Origin: Microbacterium halimionae
GTDB lineage: Bacteria; Actinomycetota; Actinomycetes; Actinomycetales; Microbacteriaceae
Direction: 5' to 3'
Assembly: GCF_011761265.1 (NCBI RefSeq)
Contig: NZ_JAAOZB010000002.1
Location: 682,001 to 746,000 of the forward strand
DNA: 64,000 nt
Part shown: one piece after another, positions 1 to 9,316 of the stretch
Position numbering within the stretch: the first letter of the stretch is position 1
Layout of the letters: every line of letters starts with the position of its first letter
Translations under genes and position numbers: made by a program
The notes under the pieces: generated by a model
Seen by the model: the letters and a program-made list of their open reading frames with translations, nothing else
Databases searched by the model: none
Told to the model about the DNA's origin: nothing

Positions 1-142
1 GGGCGTGCTGCAGTTCGTCACAGCGGTATTCGCGCTTTTCGTGCCGCTCGCCGCGGTGCTCTACCTCACCGTTACCGTCGCATGGACGTTGGTGCAGCGC
101 ACCCTTTTGCGAAGGAGGTATCCGCTTTCACCGCCTCGGTGA
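1..142 (+). CDS. C-terminal end of a YidC/Oxa1-type membrane protein insertase (partial)
   Basis: An open frame enters from the left edge and ends at the TGA at 140-142. The 46 visible residues form one long hydrophobic segment (FVTAVFALFVPLAAVLYL), then TVTVAWTLVQR and a basic tail (RTLLRRRY). A final transmembrane helix followed by a basic tail is how actinobacterial YidC/Oxa1-family insertases end; these insert proteins into the cytoplasmic membrane. Only the tail is visible, so the assignment rests on resemblance and another polytopic membrane protein is possible. It converges on the ligase gene, with only eight bases between the two stop codons. Confidence 0.5.
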   Translation, partial: GVLQFVTAVFALFVPLAAVLYLTVTVAWTLVQRTLLRRRYPLSPPR

Positions 143-150
143 GCGCCTGA

Positions 151-1866
151 CTAGGAGGTCTGTTTTGGAGCACCGATGATGCGATCACGCACTTCGCGTC
201 GAAGAACCTTGCCGACGAGCGAGCGTGGCAGGTCCTCGACGAACACGATTCGACGTGGCACCTTGTGCTCGGCGAGCCGCGAGCGGGCGAAGTCGCGAAT
301 GGCTGCGGCATCCTGGTCAAAATTTTCGCGGAGGACAATGGCGGCACCAACCTGTTCGCCGCCTTGGCCACGGGGAAGAGCGACCACCGCGACGTCAGCG
401 ACCGATGGGTGCGCACGAATCGCTTCTTCTACTTCAGTGGGCGCGACATTAAATCCGCCCGTGACAATGAGTTCTTTCAGCCTGTCGACCACGGTGACGA
501 ATCCATCTTCGGCGACGGTGACGATGTCGCCGGTGCGCAACCAGCCGCCGTCGAGCAGAACTTCTTGGGTCTGTTCAGGTTGGCCCCAGTACCCAGAAAA
601 GACCTGCGGGCCACGGACGAGGAGTTCACCCGCCTCGCCAAATCCGCGGTCGACCGAGGTGTTCTCCGGGTCGATGACGCGAATATCTGTACTCGGGAAC
701 GGCACCCCGACAGTCCCGGGTCGGCGGCTTTCTCCAATGGGATTCCCGAGTGCGATTGGCGAAGCCTCCGTCATTCCATAGCCTTCAACGAGGAGGCCAC
801 CGGTGGCTTTCTCCCACCGCTCAACTGTCGACACGGGAAGGCTCATAGCACCAGAAATAGCGAAGCGAATTGAGTGAAGATCAATAGTGCCGTTGTTCGA
901 CGCGCGTGAGAGTTGGTCGTATATCGGCGGAACGGCCGGCAGGAATGTTGGGGGACTCTTACGTACTGCGTCCTTGATGAGATCAACATCGAACGTCGGA
1001 AACAGAACGAGTCGCGCACCGATGCTCATCGCGAATGTCAGGCACAGTGTGAGACCGTACGCGTGAAAGAGGGGGAGTACTCCGTAGAAGACTTCTTCGC
1101 CTTCAGTGAGGCCAGGTACCCAAGCGCGGCCCTGCATCGCATTTGCGCGGAGATTGCGGTGAGTGAGAATTGCACCCTTAGGAGCGCCCGTCGTCCCGCT
1201 CGTGTACTGAAGAAGAGCGACGTCATTAAGTTCGGGCCTCGGGGCACTCGGAGATAACGGCGCCGCGGACACTATCTTCTGCCACGGAATGAGCCCCTTG
1301 GCTGTGGGAGTCGCGGTGATGCGCTCACGCGCAGCGCGCGCCTTCGCGACGGGCAGTCGCAACGCAAGCTGCTTTGCGACCGGCATATCGCGAGTGATAT
1401 CGACGCTCACGATGTGCTGGGGCCGTGTGTCTTCTGGCAGACCCGCAACGGTGTCGGCGACCCGGTTCCACACGATGGCGACAGTTGCGCCGTGATCGGC
1501 AAACTGTCGGCCGAGCTCATGAGCTGTGTACAACGGGTTGTGTTCGACGACGATCGCGCCCAGCCGAAGAGTGGCGTAGAAGGCCACGATGTGGGCGGGG
1601 CTGTTTGGCATCACCAAGGCGACACGAGTGCCAGCTCTCACTCCCAAAAGCCGGAGCCCCTCAGCCGCCCGCGTAATCTGCTCGCCGAGAAGACCATATG
1701 TCGTCGTGGCACCGAAGAACTCAAGTGCGACACTCGGCGCATGCCGCTCAACACTCGCCTCGATCATGTCGGGCAACGTTTCGGTGATATCACCGATCTG
1801 GTGCGGAACATTCTGGGCGTATGCCGACAACCAAGACTGGGAAGAAAACGGGTAACGCTCATTCAT
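151..1866 (-). CDS. fadD: Long-chain fatty-acid--CoA ligase (AMP-dependent synthetase)
   Basis: About 571 residues, the usual length for FadD-type acyl-CoA synthetases, which activate fatty acids with ATP and CoA. The AMP-binding P-loop YTSGTTGAPKG, the motif GYGMTEASP, the motif GWLRTGDI and the C-terminal lysine motif RSLVGKVLRREVR are all present in order. The start is the ATG at 1866 (MNERYPFSS); longer upstream extensions do not look like protein of this family. A possible -10 (TTAGGG) lies about seven bases before it, so the message may be leaderless. The Old Yellow Enzyme gene lies 127 bp upstream on the same strand, so the two may be cotranscribed. Exact chain-length preference cannot be read from sequence. 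Confidence 0.85.
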   Translation of the reverse strand: MNERYPFSSQSWLSAYAQNVPHQIGDITETLPDMIEASVERHAPSVALEFFGATTTYGLLGEQITRAAEGLRLLGVRAGTRVALVMPNSPAHIVAFYATLRLGAIVVEHNPLYTAHELGRQFADHGATVAIVWNRVADTVAGLPEDTRPQHIVSVDITRDMPVAKQLALRLPVAKARAARERITATPTAKGLIPWQKIVSAAPLSPSAPRPELNDVALLQYTSGTTGAPKGAILTHRNLRANAMQGRAWVPGLTEGEEVFYGVLPLFHAYGLTLCLTFAMSIGARLVLFPTFDVDLIKDAVRKSPPTFLPAVPPIYDQLSRASNNGTIDLHSIRFAISGAMSLPVSTVERWEKATGGLLVEGYGMTEASPIALGNPIGESRRPGTVGVPFPSTDIRVIDPENTSVDRGFGEAGELLVRGPQVFSGYWGQPEQTQEVLLDGGWLRTGDIVTVAEDGFVTVVDRLKELIVTGGFNVAPTEVEEAIRAHPSVADVAVVALPRGQGGEQVGAAIVLRENFDQDAAAIRDFARSRLAEHKVPRRIVFVEDLPRSLVGKVLRREVRDRIIGAPKQTS

Positions 1867-1993
1867 GAGGATGCCCCTAACGGCTGGAGAGCGGACCCTC
1901 AGCGTAACTGCGGGCGTATGCCGGCGGAGGTATTCCTCAGCCTTCTCATGGTGGTTACCTAGGAAGTCGGTTTTGGCGAGATAGCAGCAGACT

Positions 1994-3076
1994 TTACATC
2001 GATGCCGCACGGTAGGCGCGGATGTACTGTGGCGGCCAGATCGACTCAGGGTCCTCGCCAAGCTCGGATGCCGCCCGAAGCGCAAAGTGCGGGTCGCGCA
2101 AAAACTCACGTCCAGCAAATATCGCGTCCGCGTCGCCCGATTGCAGGATCTGTTCAGCCTGCCCGCCGCTTGTGATGATGCCGACTGCTGCGGTGAGCGC
2201 GCCGCTCACTTCTCGAATACGTGCCGCGTGCGCGACTTGATATCCCGGACCGATTGCGATCGCTTGGTGCGCAACCAATCCCGCGGTCGAGACGTCCGAG
2301 AGGTCAGCTCCGGCTTCGCTGGTCCATCGGGCGACGATCGCCACATCCTCGGTGGTCAAGCCGCCGGGAGCCGCGTCTGTCGCTGAGAAGCGCACGAAAA
2401 GGGGCGCACCCGCCCCAACTTCGTCGCGCACGACACGGACAAGCTCGAGGAGCAACCGTGCCCGGTTCTCAAGGCTGCCGCCCCACTCATCGGTGCGCTG
2501 GTTGCTGAGAGGGGAGAGGAACTCGTGGAGAAGGTACCCGTGTGCTGCGTGCAGCTCGATCACGTCGAATCCGGCGTCGACAGAACGGCGGGCAGCCGCA
2601 CGAAATGCATCAACAGTGGTGGCAATCTCGGCGGATGTCATCGCCTTGGGCGAGGTGAACCCTTCGTAAGCAATGTCGGAAGGAGCAGCCGTGTCCCATC
2701 CGCCTTCCGAAACGCTCACGCTGCCGGATCGCCCGGAGAATGGCCACCAGGTGGATGCCTTGCGCCCGGCGTGTGCGAGCTGAATCCCGGCCAGCGAGCC
2801 TCGGGCGTGAATTGAGGTGATGATGTTGGCCCACGCATCGCGCTGTTCGTCGTTCCAGATGCCGGCATCGCGTGGGCTGATTCTGCCCTCTGGAACGACC
2901 GCTGCGGCTTCAGAAACGATGAGGCCCGCCCCGCCGCTGGCGAACTGCGCGAGATGCACGTGGTGCCAATCGTTGACGACACCATCTTCCGCGCTGTACT
3001 GGCACATGGGTGCGACCCACAGGCGATTCTTGAAGGTGACGTCGCGCACAGATAACGGGGAAAACAACAAGCTCAT
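1994..3076 (-). CDS. NADH:flavin oxidoreductase/NADPH dehydrogenase, Old Yellow Enzyme family (YqjM type)
   Basis: 360 residues with the FMN-binding TIM-barrel features of the thermophilic-like/YqjM subgroup of ene-reductases: [17 protein letters not shown] near residues 17-33, the substrate-binding His-His pair in NDWHHVHL, and [16 protein letters not shown] followed by [14 protein letters not shown] around residues 175-210. The C-terminus carries the phosphate-binding GIITSGGQ and [11 protein letters not shown]. Such enzymes reduce activated C=C bonds with NAD(P)H and are often linked to oxidative or electrophile stress. The divergent neighbour is msrB, which fits a redox-stress setting. 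The physiological substrate is unknown. Confidence 0.85.
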   Translation of the reverse strand: MSLLFSPLSVRDVTFKNRLWVAPMCQYSAEDGVVNDWHHVHLAQFASGGAGLIVSEAAAVVPEGRISPRDAGIWNDEQRDAWANIITSIHARGSLAGIQLAHAGRKASTWWPFSGRSGSVSVSEGGWDTAAPSDIAYEGFTSPKAMTSAEIATTVDAFRAAARRSVDAGFDVIELHAAHGYLLHEFLSPLSNQRTDEWGGSLENRARLLLELVRVVRDEVGAGAPLFVRFSATDAAPGGLTTEDVAIVARWTSEAGADLSDVSTAGLVAHQAIAIGPGYQVAHAARIREVSGALTAAVGIITSGGQAEQILQSGDADAIFAGREFLRDPHFALRAASELGEDPESIWPPQYIRAYRAASM

Positions 3077-3233
3077 GACACAATTCTGGCTTCTCCCGGT
3101 GGGGCTGAGGCCGACGGGCCGCCACCACTTCGAAAAACTCGCAGCCCGCTCCCAGCCTCAGCGGAACAGGAAGCGGCCGACATCCGTTGTCACTAAAGAC
3201 GCCGCAGCCAGTGGCGTCCACAAAGGAGGAATC

Positions 3234-3704
3234 GTGTCAAACGACTACCGCAAGACTCCCGAGGCGCTCGCGCGCCTCACACCCAATCAGTTCCGCGTCA
3301 CGCAGGAAGATGGCACCGAGCCGGCGTTTCGTAACGAGTACTGGGACAACCATGACGATGGCATCTACGTCGATGTTGTGTCGGGCGAGCCCCTGTTTTC
3401 GTCCACAGACAAGTACGAGAGCGGCTCTGGGTGGCCGAGCTTCACTAAGCCATTAAAGACAGACGCTGTGAACGAGAAGGTTGACCGTTCACTCTGGATG
3501 AAGCGCACAGAGGTACGTTCGGCCTTTGCGGATAGCCACCTCGGACATCTTTTCGACGACGGTCCTCGCGAAGCTGGCGGCATGCGTTACTGCATGAACT
3601 CCGCGTCATTGCGCTTCGTGCCGGTCGCAGAACTCCAGGCACAGGGTTACGGTGAGTACCGCCACCTCTTCGATTCAACAACCTCTCAGGAGCAGGAATC
3701 ATGA
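3234..3704 (+). CDS. msrB: Peptide-methionine (R)-S-oxide reductase MsrB
   Basis: 156 residues. It repairs the R-epimer of methionine sulfoxide in proteins. The conserved SGSGWPSF, the [10 protein letters not shown] region and the catalytic motif [11 protein letters not shown] (Cys120) are present. The Cys pairs that bind structural zinc in many MsrB proteins are absent ([14 protein letters not shown] at about residue 42 has none), so this is the zinc-free type. The GTG start at 3234 is chosen because a near-perfect ribosome binding site AAAGGAGGA (3222-3230) precedes it; longer upstream frame is shadow. The stop overlaps the msrA start by four bases (ATGA), indicating translational coupling. 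Confidence 0.93.
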   Translation: MSNDYRKTPEALARLTPNQFRVTQEDGTEPAFRNEYWDNHDDGIYVDVVSGEPLFSSTDKYESGSGWPSFTKPLKTDAVNEKVDRSLWMKRTEVRSAFADSHLGHLFDDGPREAGGMRYCMNSASLRFVPVAELQAQGYGEYRHLFDSTTSQEQES

Positions 3705-4246
3705 CCGATAACGGCACAATCACACGGACCCCCGGAAGTGAAACTGCAGTGCTCGCTGGCGGCTGTTTCTGGGGAATGGAAGACCTCATCCGCCGCCAGC
3801 CTGGCGTGCTCGACACGCGGGTTGGGTACACCGGTGGCTCGAACGACCACGCGACATACCGAAATCACCCCGGGCACGCAGAGGCTGTCGAGATCATCTT
3901 CGACCCTCAGAAGACGACGTATCGCGACATCCTGGCGTTCTTCTTCCAAATTCACGATCCCTCGACCCTGAACCGGCAGGGAAATGATGTGGGAAGTAGT
4001 TATCGCTCCGCGATTTTCCCGCTCTCCGATGAGCAGGCGCGTGTTGCGCGCGACACAATTGCGGATGTTAACGCTTCCGGGCTGTGGCCCGGCGATGCAG
4101 TGACGACTCTCGAAGCCGCGGGGCCATTCTGGGAAGCTGAGCCAGAGCACCAGGATTACCTGCAGCGCATTCCCAATGGTTATACCTGCCACTTCCCGCG
4201 CAAGGGTTGGGTGCTTCCCGCCCGCGAGGAGAGTACGGCGCTCTAG
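3701..4246 (+). CDS. msrA: Peptide-methionine (S)-S-oxide reductase MsrA
   Basis: 181 residues. It reduces the S-epimer of methionine sulfoxide and complements MsrB. The catalytic motif GGCFWG places the active Cys at residue 22; VGYTGG, the HAEAVEI strand and [23 protein letters not shown] follow as in the family. It overlaps msrB by four bases, so msrB-msrA form a two-gene operon repairing both epimers. A strong hairpin at 4272-4305 closes the operon. No resolving cysteine cluster is seen at the C-terminus (ending EESTAL), so recycling may differ from the E. coli enzyme. Confidence 0.94.
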   Translation: MTDNGTITRTPGSETAVLAGGCFWGMEDLIRRQPGVLDTRVGYTGGSNDHATYRNHPGHAEAVEIIFDPQKTTYRDILAFFFQIHDPSTLNRQGNDVGSSYRSAIFPLSDEQARVARDTIADVNASGLWPGDAVTTLEAAGPFWEAEPEHQDYLQRIPNGYTCHFPRKGWVLPAREESTAL

Positions 4247-4271
4247 CGGCGCATCGGCGCTCTAGCGACAC

Positions 4272-4305
4272 AGGGGAATGCCCGGCTCAGCGCGGGTGTT
4301 CCCCT
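4272..4305 (+). terminator. Hairpin terminator after msrBA
   Basis: Arms AGGGGAATGCCCG (4272-4284) and CGGGTGTTCCCCT (4293-4305) form a 13-bp stem including two G-U pairs, with an eight-base loop. Only a short pyrimidine run (TCTC) follows. The hairpin ends five bases before the ATG of the next gene. Confidence 0.6.
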
Positions 4306-4309
4306 TCTC

Positions 4310-5413
4310 ATGACAGCTCGCGAGGTGGACGTCGTCATAATCGGCGCCGGGCAGGCCGGGCTATCAGCCGCGTACCACCTGCGGCGTCGCGGATTCGGTG
4401 CTGAAGGTGCTGACTCTGACGCCGGTCAGACTTTTGCGGTTCTCGATGCGAACGCCGCGGCTGGAGGGGCATGGCAGCACCGGTGGGAGACACTGCGCAT
4501 GGCAACGGTCAACGGCATACACGAATTGCCCGGCTTCGCGGTTCCTCCCGCCGATCCACAGGCCCCAAGTCGAGACGTATTGCCGGCGTACTTTGCCGAG
4601 TACGAAGCGCGTTTCGAGCTTCGGGTTCAACGCCCCGTCGACGTTCGATCTGTCAGGCGTGAAGATGATGACCCGCACGGCAGATTGCTCATCGAGACAA
4701 CTCGAGGTGAGTGGCGAGCGCGATTTGTCATCAACGCAACTGGTACGTGGACGAAGCCATTTTGGCCGCACTACGCGGGCGCAGAAAAGTTCCAAGGTCG
4801 CCAACTGCACGTTGCCGACTACGTCTCGGCCACAGAATTTGAGGGTCAACGCGTCATCATCGTCGGCGCGGGGGTCTCTGCGGTTCAGCTTCTCGATGAG
4901 ATCTCTCATGTCGCCGAAACGACCTGGATGACTCGGACTGAACCGCAGTGGATAAACCGCGACTTCGATATCCCCACGCGCGTTGCTGCCATTGCAGGTA
5001 TCGAAGAGCGTGTGCGGCAGGGACTCGCGCCGGGAAGCGTGATTTCGGTGACCGGGATGCATTGGACTCCCTGGGCACGCGCCGCAGAAGCTCGCGGAGT
5101 GCTCGTTCGTCATCCGATGTTTAGCTCGATCGAAGCGCACGGCGTTCGGATGCCGGATGGCTCTTTTATTGCTGCTGGCGTCATTGTGTGGGCCACAGGT
5201 TTTCGCGCAGCGCTCAACCATTTAGCTCCTCTCCACCTCCGTCTGCCAGGAGGTGGAATCCGCGCCGATCGGGCTCGATCCATCGACGAACCACGGCTGT
5301 TTCTCGTTGGCTACGGCCCATCAGCGTCCACGGTTGGAGCAAACCGCGCCGGACGAGCGGCAGCAAGAGCGATCGTCAACGAAGCTGTGCAAACGCCTCT
5401 GCGTCGGCTGTAG
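4310..5413 (+). CDS. FAD-dependent NAD(P)-binding oxidoreductase, flavin-monooxygenase/CzcO-like
   Basis: 367 residues with two dinucleotide-binding folds: VVIIGAGQAGLSAAYHL at the N-terminus (FAD) and VIIVGAGVSAVQLL near residue 183 (NADPH). Between them lies FQGRQLHVADY, resembling the FxGxxxH fingerprint of class B flavin monooxygenases, and VIVWATGF sits near residue 290. The family includes Baeyer-Villiger-like enzymes and proteins annotated as CzcO or potassium-transport flavoproteins; the substrate cannot be told. The ATG at 4310 has no ribosome binding site and lies just after a terminator hairpin, so a downstream GTG (4325) remains possible. It converges on the RCK gene with a 38-base overlap. 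Confidence 0.75.
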   Translation: MTAREVDVVIIGAGQAGLSAAYHLRRRGFGAEGADSDAGQTFAVLDANAAAGGAWQHRWETLRMATVNGIHELPGFAVPPADPQAPSRDVLPAYFAEYEARFELRVQRPVDVRSVRREDDDPHGRLLIETTRGEWRARFVINATGTWTKPFWPHYAGAEKFQGRQLHVADYVSATEFEGQRVIIVGAGVSAVQLLDEISHVAETTWMTRTEPQWINRDFDIPTRVAAIAGIEERVRQGLAPGSVISVTGMHWTPWARAAEARGVLVRHPMFSSIEAHGVRMPDGSFIAAGVIVWATGFRAALNHLAPLHLRLPGGGIRADRARSIDEPRLFLVGYGPSASTVGANRAGRAAARAIVNEAVQTPLRRL

Positions 5414-6077
5414 CTCCCACGATGAGGATCGTGTCGCCTTCTACCAACACAGTGGCGTTATCCGCATTAGTCCAGGGCTGATCGCCGTGTTGGAAAGCTG
5501 CAACCGTCACACGGTGAGTTTTCCGAAGATCCGTCGCGCCGAGCGCAACGCCCTGGAAAATACCGGGCACAGGCGCCTTTACGAGGGCGTAGCCCTTGGC
5601 TACCTCGATGTAGTCGAGTGCGGCCCCACGGACCAGGTGCGCGACGCGGCGACCCATATCCTTCTCGGGGTATATGACGTGTTGCACCCCGAGTTGTTCA
5701 AGGATCAGCCCGTGCTGATCGTTGACCGCTTTGGCCCAAATGACGGGGCTCTTCATATTCAGCAAGACGGAGCACGTCAGGATCGAGGCGGAGACGTCGT
5801 TTCCGATTGCAACGACTACTCGGTCAAACTCATCGAGCGCCAGTTGGGCCAGAACCTCGGGCTTCGTTGCATCTGCGCGAACGACCTGTGTCAGTTCTCC
5901 GTTGAGCGACTGAACCAGTTCCTCGTGGTTGTCGATTCCGAGCACTTCCGTACCGCTCGCCATCAATTCGAGCGCAAGCGAGCTGCCAAAGCGTCCAAGT
6001 CCGATGACGGCAACTGAATCTGCTTCGGCAATACGTCGCGATGTGTCTCTCGCGCTGAAAATCGGGAACCTACCCAA
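5376..6077 (-). CDS. K+ uptake regulatory subunit, RCK/TrkA-N domain protein (KtrA/TrkA type)
   Basis: About 233 residues. The Rossmann motif VAVIGLGRFGSSLALEL followed by the acidic strand end VLGID and DATKPEVLAQL is the TrkA-N domain that binds NAD(H) or adenine nucleotides; a TrkA-C domain follows (from about residue 150, with VKAPVPGIFQGVAL and DTILIVG). It gates the partner TrkH/KtrB pore from the cytoplasmic side. The start is taken as the TTG at 6077, which overlaps the stop of the pore gene (TTGGGTAG) with GAAAGAAAGG upstream; the frame extends further only through pore-gene sequence. Length matches single-RCK KtrA rather than the two-domain E. coli TrkA. Confidence 0.87.
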   Translation of the reverse strand: MGRFPIFSARDTSRRIAEADSVAVIGLGRFGSSLALELMASGTEVLGIDNHEELVQSLNGELTQVVRADATKPEVLAQLALDEFDRVVVAIGNDVSASILTCSVLLNMKSPVIWAKAVNDQHGLILEQLGVQHVIYPEKDMGRRVAHLVRGAALDYIEVAKGYALVKAPVPGIFQGVALGATDLRKTHRVTVAAFQHGDQPWTNADNATVLVEGDTILIVGATADAEAFAQLR

Positions 6078-7446
6078 TGGCCGGCCTTTCTTTCGGTAGT
6101 TCGTAAAGGATGTGTCGTTCGCGAAGGGCGATCGCACTCCCAAGTGTGAGTGGACCGAGGCGCCCAAGGAACATGAGCACGATGAGAACGATCTGGCCGA
6201 ACGTCGAAATCTCGTTCGTGATACCGGTCGAAAGTCCCACCGTTGCAAAAGCTGACACGGTTTCAAAAAGGGATTGATCCATCGGCTCACCCGAAATCAC
6301 CATGAGAAGTGCGGCGCCCGCAACGACTGCGCCCACGGCGATGAGAACGACGGTGATCGCCTGACGGTGTACAGCGCGAGAGAGACGCTTGCCGAAAATA
6401 TTTACAGCGCCTTCTCCGCGCAACTCGGTGACCATGATGAAGAAAAGCACAGCAAAGGTAGTGACTTTGATTCCGCCGCCGGTTCCTGCGGGGCCCGCAC
6501 CGATGAACATCAGCACGTCCATGCCGAGCCACGTTTCATCGTGCATCATCCCAATATCGACGGAATTGAAGCCTGCGGTTCGCGTTTGCACTGAGTGGAA
6601 GAAACCGGCGAGGATTTTTCCCCATGGCGTGAGCGGACCGAAAGTGTCGGGGTTATTCCATTCGAGCGCGGTGATATATGCCCAGCCTCCGACCAACAGG
6701 ACCCCGGTTCCCCACAGCACGATCTTCGTGTTCATTGACCAGTGAAGCGGCTTCCGGAATTCCTTTTTCAGCTGCATGATCACCGGGAAGCCCAGCCCCC
6801 CGAGAATGATCGCGGCGCACAGCGGCAGGCAAATGAAGGGGTCATCGACGAAGCCCATCAAGCTGTCGCTGTACAGCGCAAAACCGGCGTTATTGAAAGA
6901 AGAAACTGCGTGGAAGAGGCCGAACCACACGCCTTCGCCGAACGTGTATCCGTACCCGAGAGTGAAACGAAGAAGCAGCATTAAAAAGACCGCGGCTTCG
7001 ATCAGGAGCGAAATCTTTACGATGCCTCGAACGAGTCCTCGTACGTCATCGAATCCGATCTGCTTGGCTTCGGTGACGGTGTTGAGCCGCGACCGCACGC
7101 TGAGCTTTCGTGCAATAACGAGACCGATCAGCGAGGCGAAGATCATGATTCCCAGCCCACCGAGCTGAATTAAGAGCATGATCACGACCTGGCCGAAGGG
7201 TGACCAAAAGACGGCAGTATCGACAACCGTGAGCCCTGTGACGCACACGGCGCTGGTCGCTGTGAACAGCGCCTCGACGAAGTTCGCCCCGCCCGGCCCC
7301 GCCTTCGCGATTGGCAAAACCAACAGGGCTGTGCCTGCGGCAATCGTCAGCGCGAAGCCGACCACGACGGCCTGCGCCGGGTGTAGTCGGAAACGTTGGT
7401 GTCGTGCCGTGCGGCGTTGCCGGGACGGGCTCGAGCGAAAGCTCAC
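6070..7446 (-). CDS. K+ uptake channel subunit TrkH/KtrB
   Basis: 458 residues, polytopic, with four pore repeats. The four selectivity-filter segments are visible: TSAVCVTGLT, SSFNNAGFAL, TRTAGFNSVD and SAFATVGLSTG, each with the conserved glycine. The intramembrane loop GAGPAGTGGGIKVTT follows the third repeat. It pairs with the RCK subunit encoded immediately downstream with overlapping stop and start, giving a Ktr-like, Na+-dependent or proton-coupled K+ uptake system in the cytoplasmic membrane. The single-RCK partner favours Ktr over Trk. Confidence 0.92.
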   Translation of the reverse strand: MSFRSSPSRQRRTARHQRFRLHPAQAVVVGFALTIAAGTALLVLPIAKAGPGGANFVEALFTATSAVCVTGLTVVDTAVFWSPFGQVVIMLLIQLGGLGIMIFASLIGLVIARKLSVRSRLNTVTEAKQIGFDDVRGLVRGIVKISLLIEAAVFLMLLLRFTLGYGYTFGEGVWFGLFHAVSSFNNAGFALYSDSLMGFVDDPFICLPLCAAIILGGLGFPVIMQLKKEFRKPLHWSMNTKIVLWGTGVLLVGGWAYITALEWNNPDTFGPLTPWGKILAGFFHSVQTRTAGFNSVDIGMMHDETWLGMDVLMFIGAGPAGTGGGIKVTTFAVLFFIMVTELRGEGAVNIFGKRLSRAVHRQAITVVLIAVGAVVAGAALLMVISGEPMDQSLFETVSAFATVGLSTGITNEISTFGQIVLIVLMFLGRLGPLTLGSAIALRERHILYELPKERPAIG

Positions 7447-7479
7447 TCGAAGACATTAGCGCTGTGTGGTGCCGTTAGT

Positions 7480-8643
7480 TCACTTCTGCGAAGAGTCGTC
7501 GATATTCTTTGCCGTTTTCGCTGCATCCGAGCTCGCTGAAGTTGGCGCGTGGTCGTCGGCCGATGCTGCTGAATCGGCGCGACCGCGAGCGCGCTTGACC
7601 GCGCGCGATATTCCCCATACGACGAGGGATGCCACGGCAATGACGGCAATCCACGGCAAAAGGAATCCGAGCGAAATCACGATCGCGTTGAGCGTGACGA
7701 TCAAACCGTTCCATCCCGCGCCAACGCCATCGACAAATCCGACCGGCTCCGGTGTGGCAACCGGTTCAGCAGCGGAGAGGTTTATCGAAATACTCGACAT
7801 TGAGACCTGGCTTTCCAGCCAATCTAGTTGTTGCTGATACGACTCGAGAGTCGCTTGACGATCAGACAAAGCTGTTTCAGCGGCCAAGAGATCGGACGTG
7901 GACTCCGCTTGTGCCATCAGCTCGGTCAACCGAGTAACAGAAGCTTCAGCCGCATCGATACGTGCTCGAAGGTCAACGGTTTGGTCTGTCACATCGTCCT
8001 GAGACATCGACGACGACGTCACGGTTCCTATTCCGCGGAGATCCGACATGACCGCGGTGAGGTCGTCGGCGGGAACACGGACATTCATCCAGACGCCATC
8101 GCTAGCCGCAGGCGCGGGCATACTGGTGTCGTACATCAGGCCCGACATGTCGCCGCCGCTGGTTCGCGACTCGTTCTCGATGTAGCCTCCGGCATCCGCT
8201 ATCACCGATGTGACGCTCGCGGCTGCTTCGTCGAGATCATCAACCGTGAGTGAAAGCGCACCAGAAGCGATGATGTCTGTGCCTGTCGCACTCCGGTCAC
8301 CGCCCTCAGCGGCAGCACCGTCAAGAGTGGTGAGGCCGGCTTCGCCGCTCGTAGTCATCGGAACGTCCATCGCAGCGCTGCTATCGCTCAGCGTTTCGTT
8401 TGTGGCCGTCATCGAGCGGGTGTTCGCTCCGCGAAGGTCTCCAACAACCGCGGGCGAGATGACAGCGGCGACGACCACAACAGCGGCCGCGGCACTTACC
8501 GACGTCCAGATGCGCCGGCGACGAGTTCGTGTTTTAGCGCGGTCAGCACGGATCGCCTCGAGCATTTTTTGCTCGACGATATCCATGCGATCAGCGGGGA
8601 AAGTGGGGAGTTCTTCGTGCCGCGCGGGCGTGGACTCGTTCAT
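7480..8643 (-). CDS. DUF4349 membrane protein, probable partner (anti-sigma-like) of the ECF sigma factor
   Basis: 387 residues. The cytoplasmic N-terminus (about 1-45, ending RTRRRRIW) is followed by a transmembrane helix (about 46-68), an extracytoplasmic DUF4349 domain with a long coiled coil (about residues 215-275, DRQATLESYQQQLDWLE), and a second membrane helix (LLPWIAVIAVASLVVW) before a basic tail ending in Ser and Asp residues. Its start overlaps the sigma-factor stop by one base (TGATG), so the two are translationally coupled. That arrangement suggests a membrane regulator of the sigma factor, but no classic zinc anti-sigma motif is visible, so the role is inferred. Confidence 0.75.
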   Translation of the reverse strand: MNESTPARHEELPTFPADRMDIVEQKMLEAIRADRAKTRTRRRRIWTSVSAAAAVVVVAAVISPAVVGDLRGANTRSMTATNETLSDSSAAMDVPMTTSGEAGLTTLDGAAAEGGDRSATGTDIIASGALSLTVDDLDEAAASVTSVIADAGGYIENESRTSGGDMSGLMYDTSMPAPAASDGVWMNVRVPADDLTAVMSDLRGIGTVTSSSMSQDDVTDQTVDLRARIDAAEASVTRLTELMAQAESTSDLLAAETALSDRQATLESYQQQLDWLESQVSMSSISINLSAAEPVATPEPVGFVDGVGAGWNGLIVTLNAIVISLGFLLPWIAVIAVASLVVWGISRAVKRARGRADSAASADDHAPTSASSDAAKTAKNIDDSSQK

Positions 8644-9197
8644 CAGTTTGTCTCCTTCACGACGGTGCGCAATTTAGTGCGAATACGGGAGAGACGATTT
8701 CTGACAACACCGTGCGTAACTCCGAGCTCTTCTGCCGCAGCAACGTATGCGTAGCCTTCGCTGACACACAACACGAAGATCCGACGATCAAGATCCGGAA
8801 GTCCCTGCACTTCGCGAGCGATCCTGTCAGCGAGATCAGCCGAAATAATCTGCTGCTCAACGTCGATCGACAGCAGAACCTTTTCACCGTCACTCGCTGT
8901 TGTGTGCTCTCGCTCACGTTTCTGGCGACGCATACGATTAGCCGCGTGAAAGCGACAGATCGTTGCGAGCCAGGGAAGCGCGCTCGTGCTTTCGAGCTCG
9001 AACCCGTGGAGCTTCCGCCACGCCGTAACAAACGTCTCTTGCACGACGTCTTCGGCATCGGATGCCTGACGCGTTATTGCAAAAGCGATCCGATACACGG
9101 CTTCACCGTATGCGCGGTATAGCTCTCGGAACGCGGAGTCACTTCCGGCTGTTGCGCGCGCGATCAGGTCGGCGTCGCTCGCTCGCGTATGGGGCAT
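8643..9197 (-). CDS. ECF-type RNA polymerase sigma factor
   Basis: 184 residues. Region 2 is clear (FRELYRAYGEAVYRIAFAIT, then ASDAEDVVQETFVTAWR, binding core RNA polymerase and the -10 element), as is region 4 (LPDLDRRIFVLCVSEG, then AAAEELGVTHGVVRNRLSR, a helix-turn-helix for the -35). No region 1 or 3, as expected for the extracytoplasmic-function class. The start is the ATG at 9197 (MPHTRASDADLI) preceded by GGAGCCGGG. It leads a two-gene unit with the DUF4349 membrane protein. The controlling stimulus is unknown; the membrane partner implies an envelope signal. Confidence 0.88.
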   Translation of the reverse strand: MPHTRASDADLIARATAGSDSAFRELYRAYGEAVYRIAFAITRQASDAEDVVQETFVTAWRKLHGFELESTSALPWLATICRFHAANRMRRQKREREHTTASDGEKVLLSIDVEQQIISADLADRIAREVQGLPDLDRRIFVLCVSEGYAYVAAAEELGVTHGVVRNRLSRIRTKLRTVVKETN

Positions 9198-9316
9198 CCC
9201 GGCTCCGTCCGTCAGAGGTGCCCTGTTGTCAAGGCATCCCGTTATCAGTCTCTCAGTAGCTATGTGTCGGGTGTGCGGCGATCGTCTCAAAGATTCTTAG
9301 CCCGATACAGTGGACG

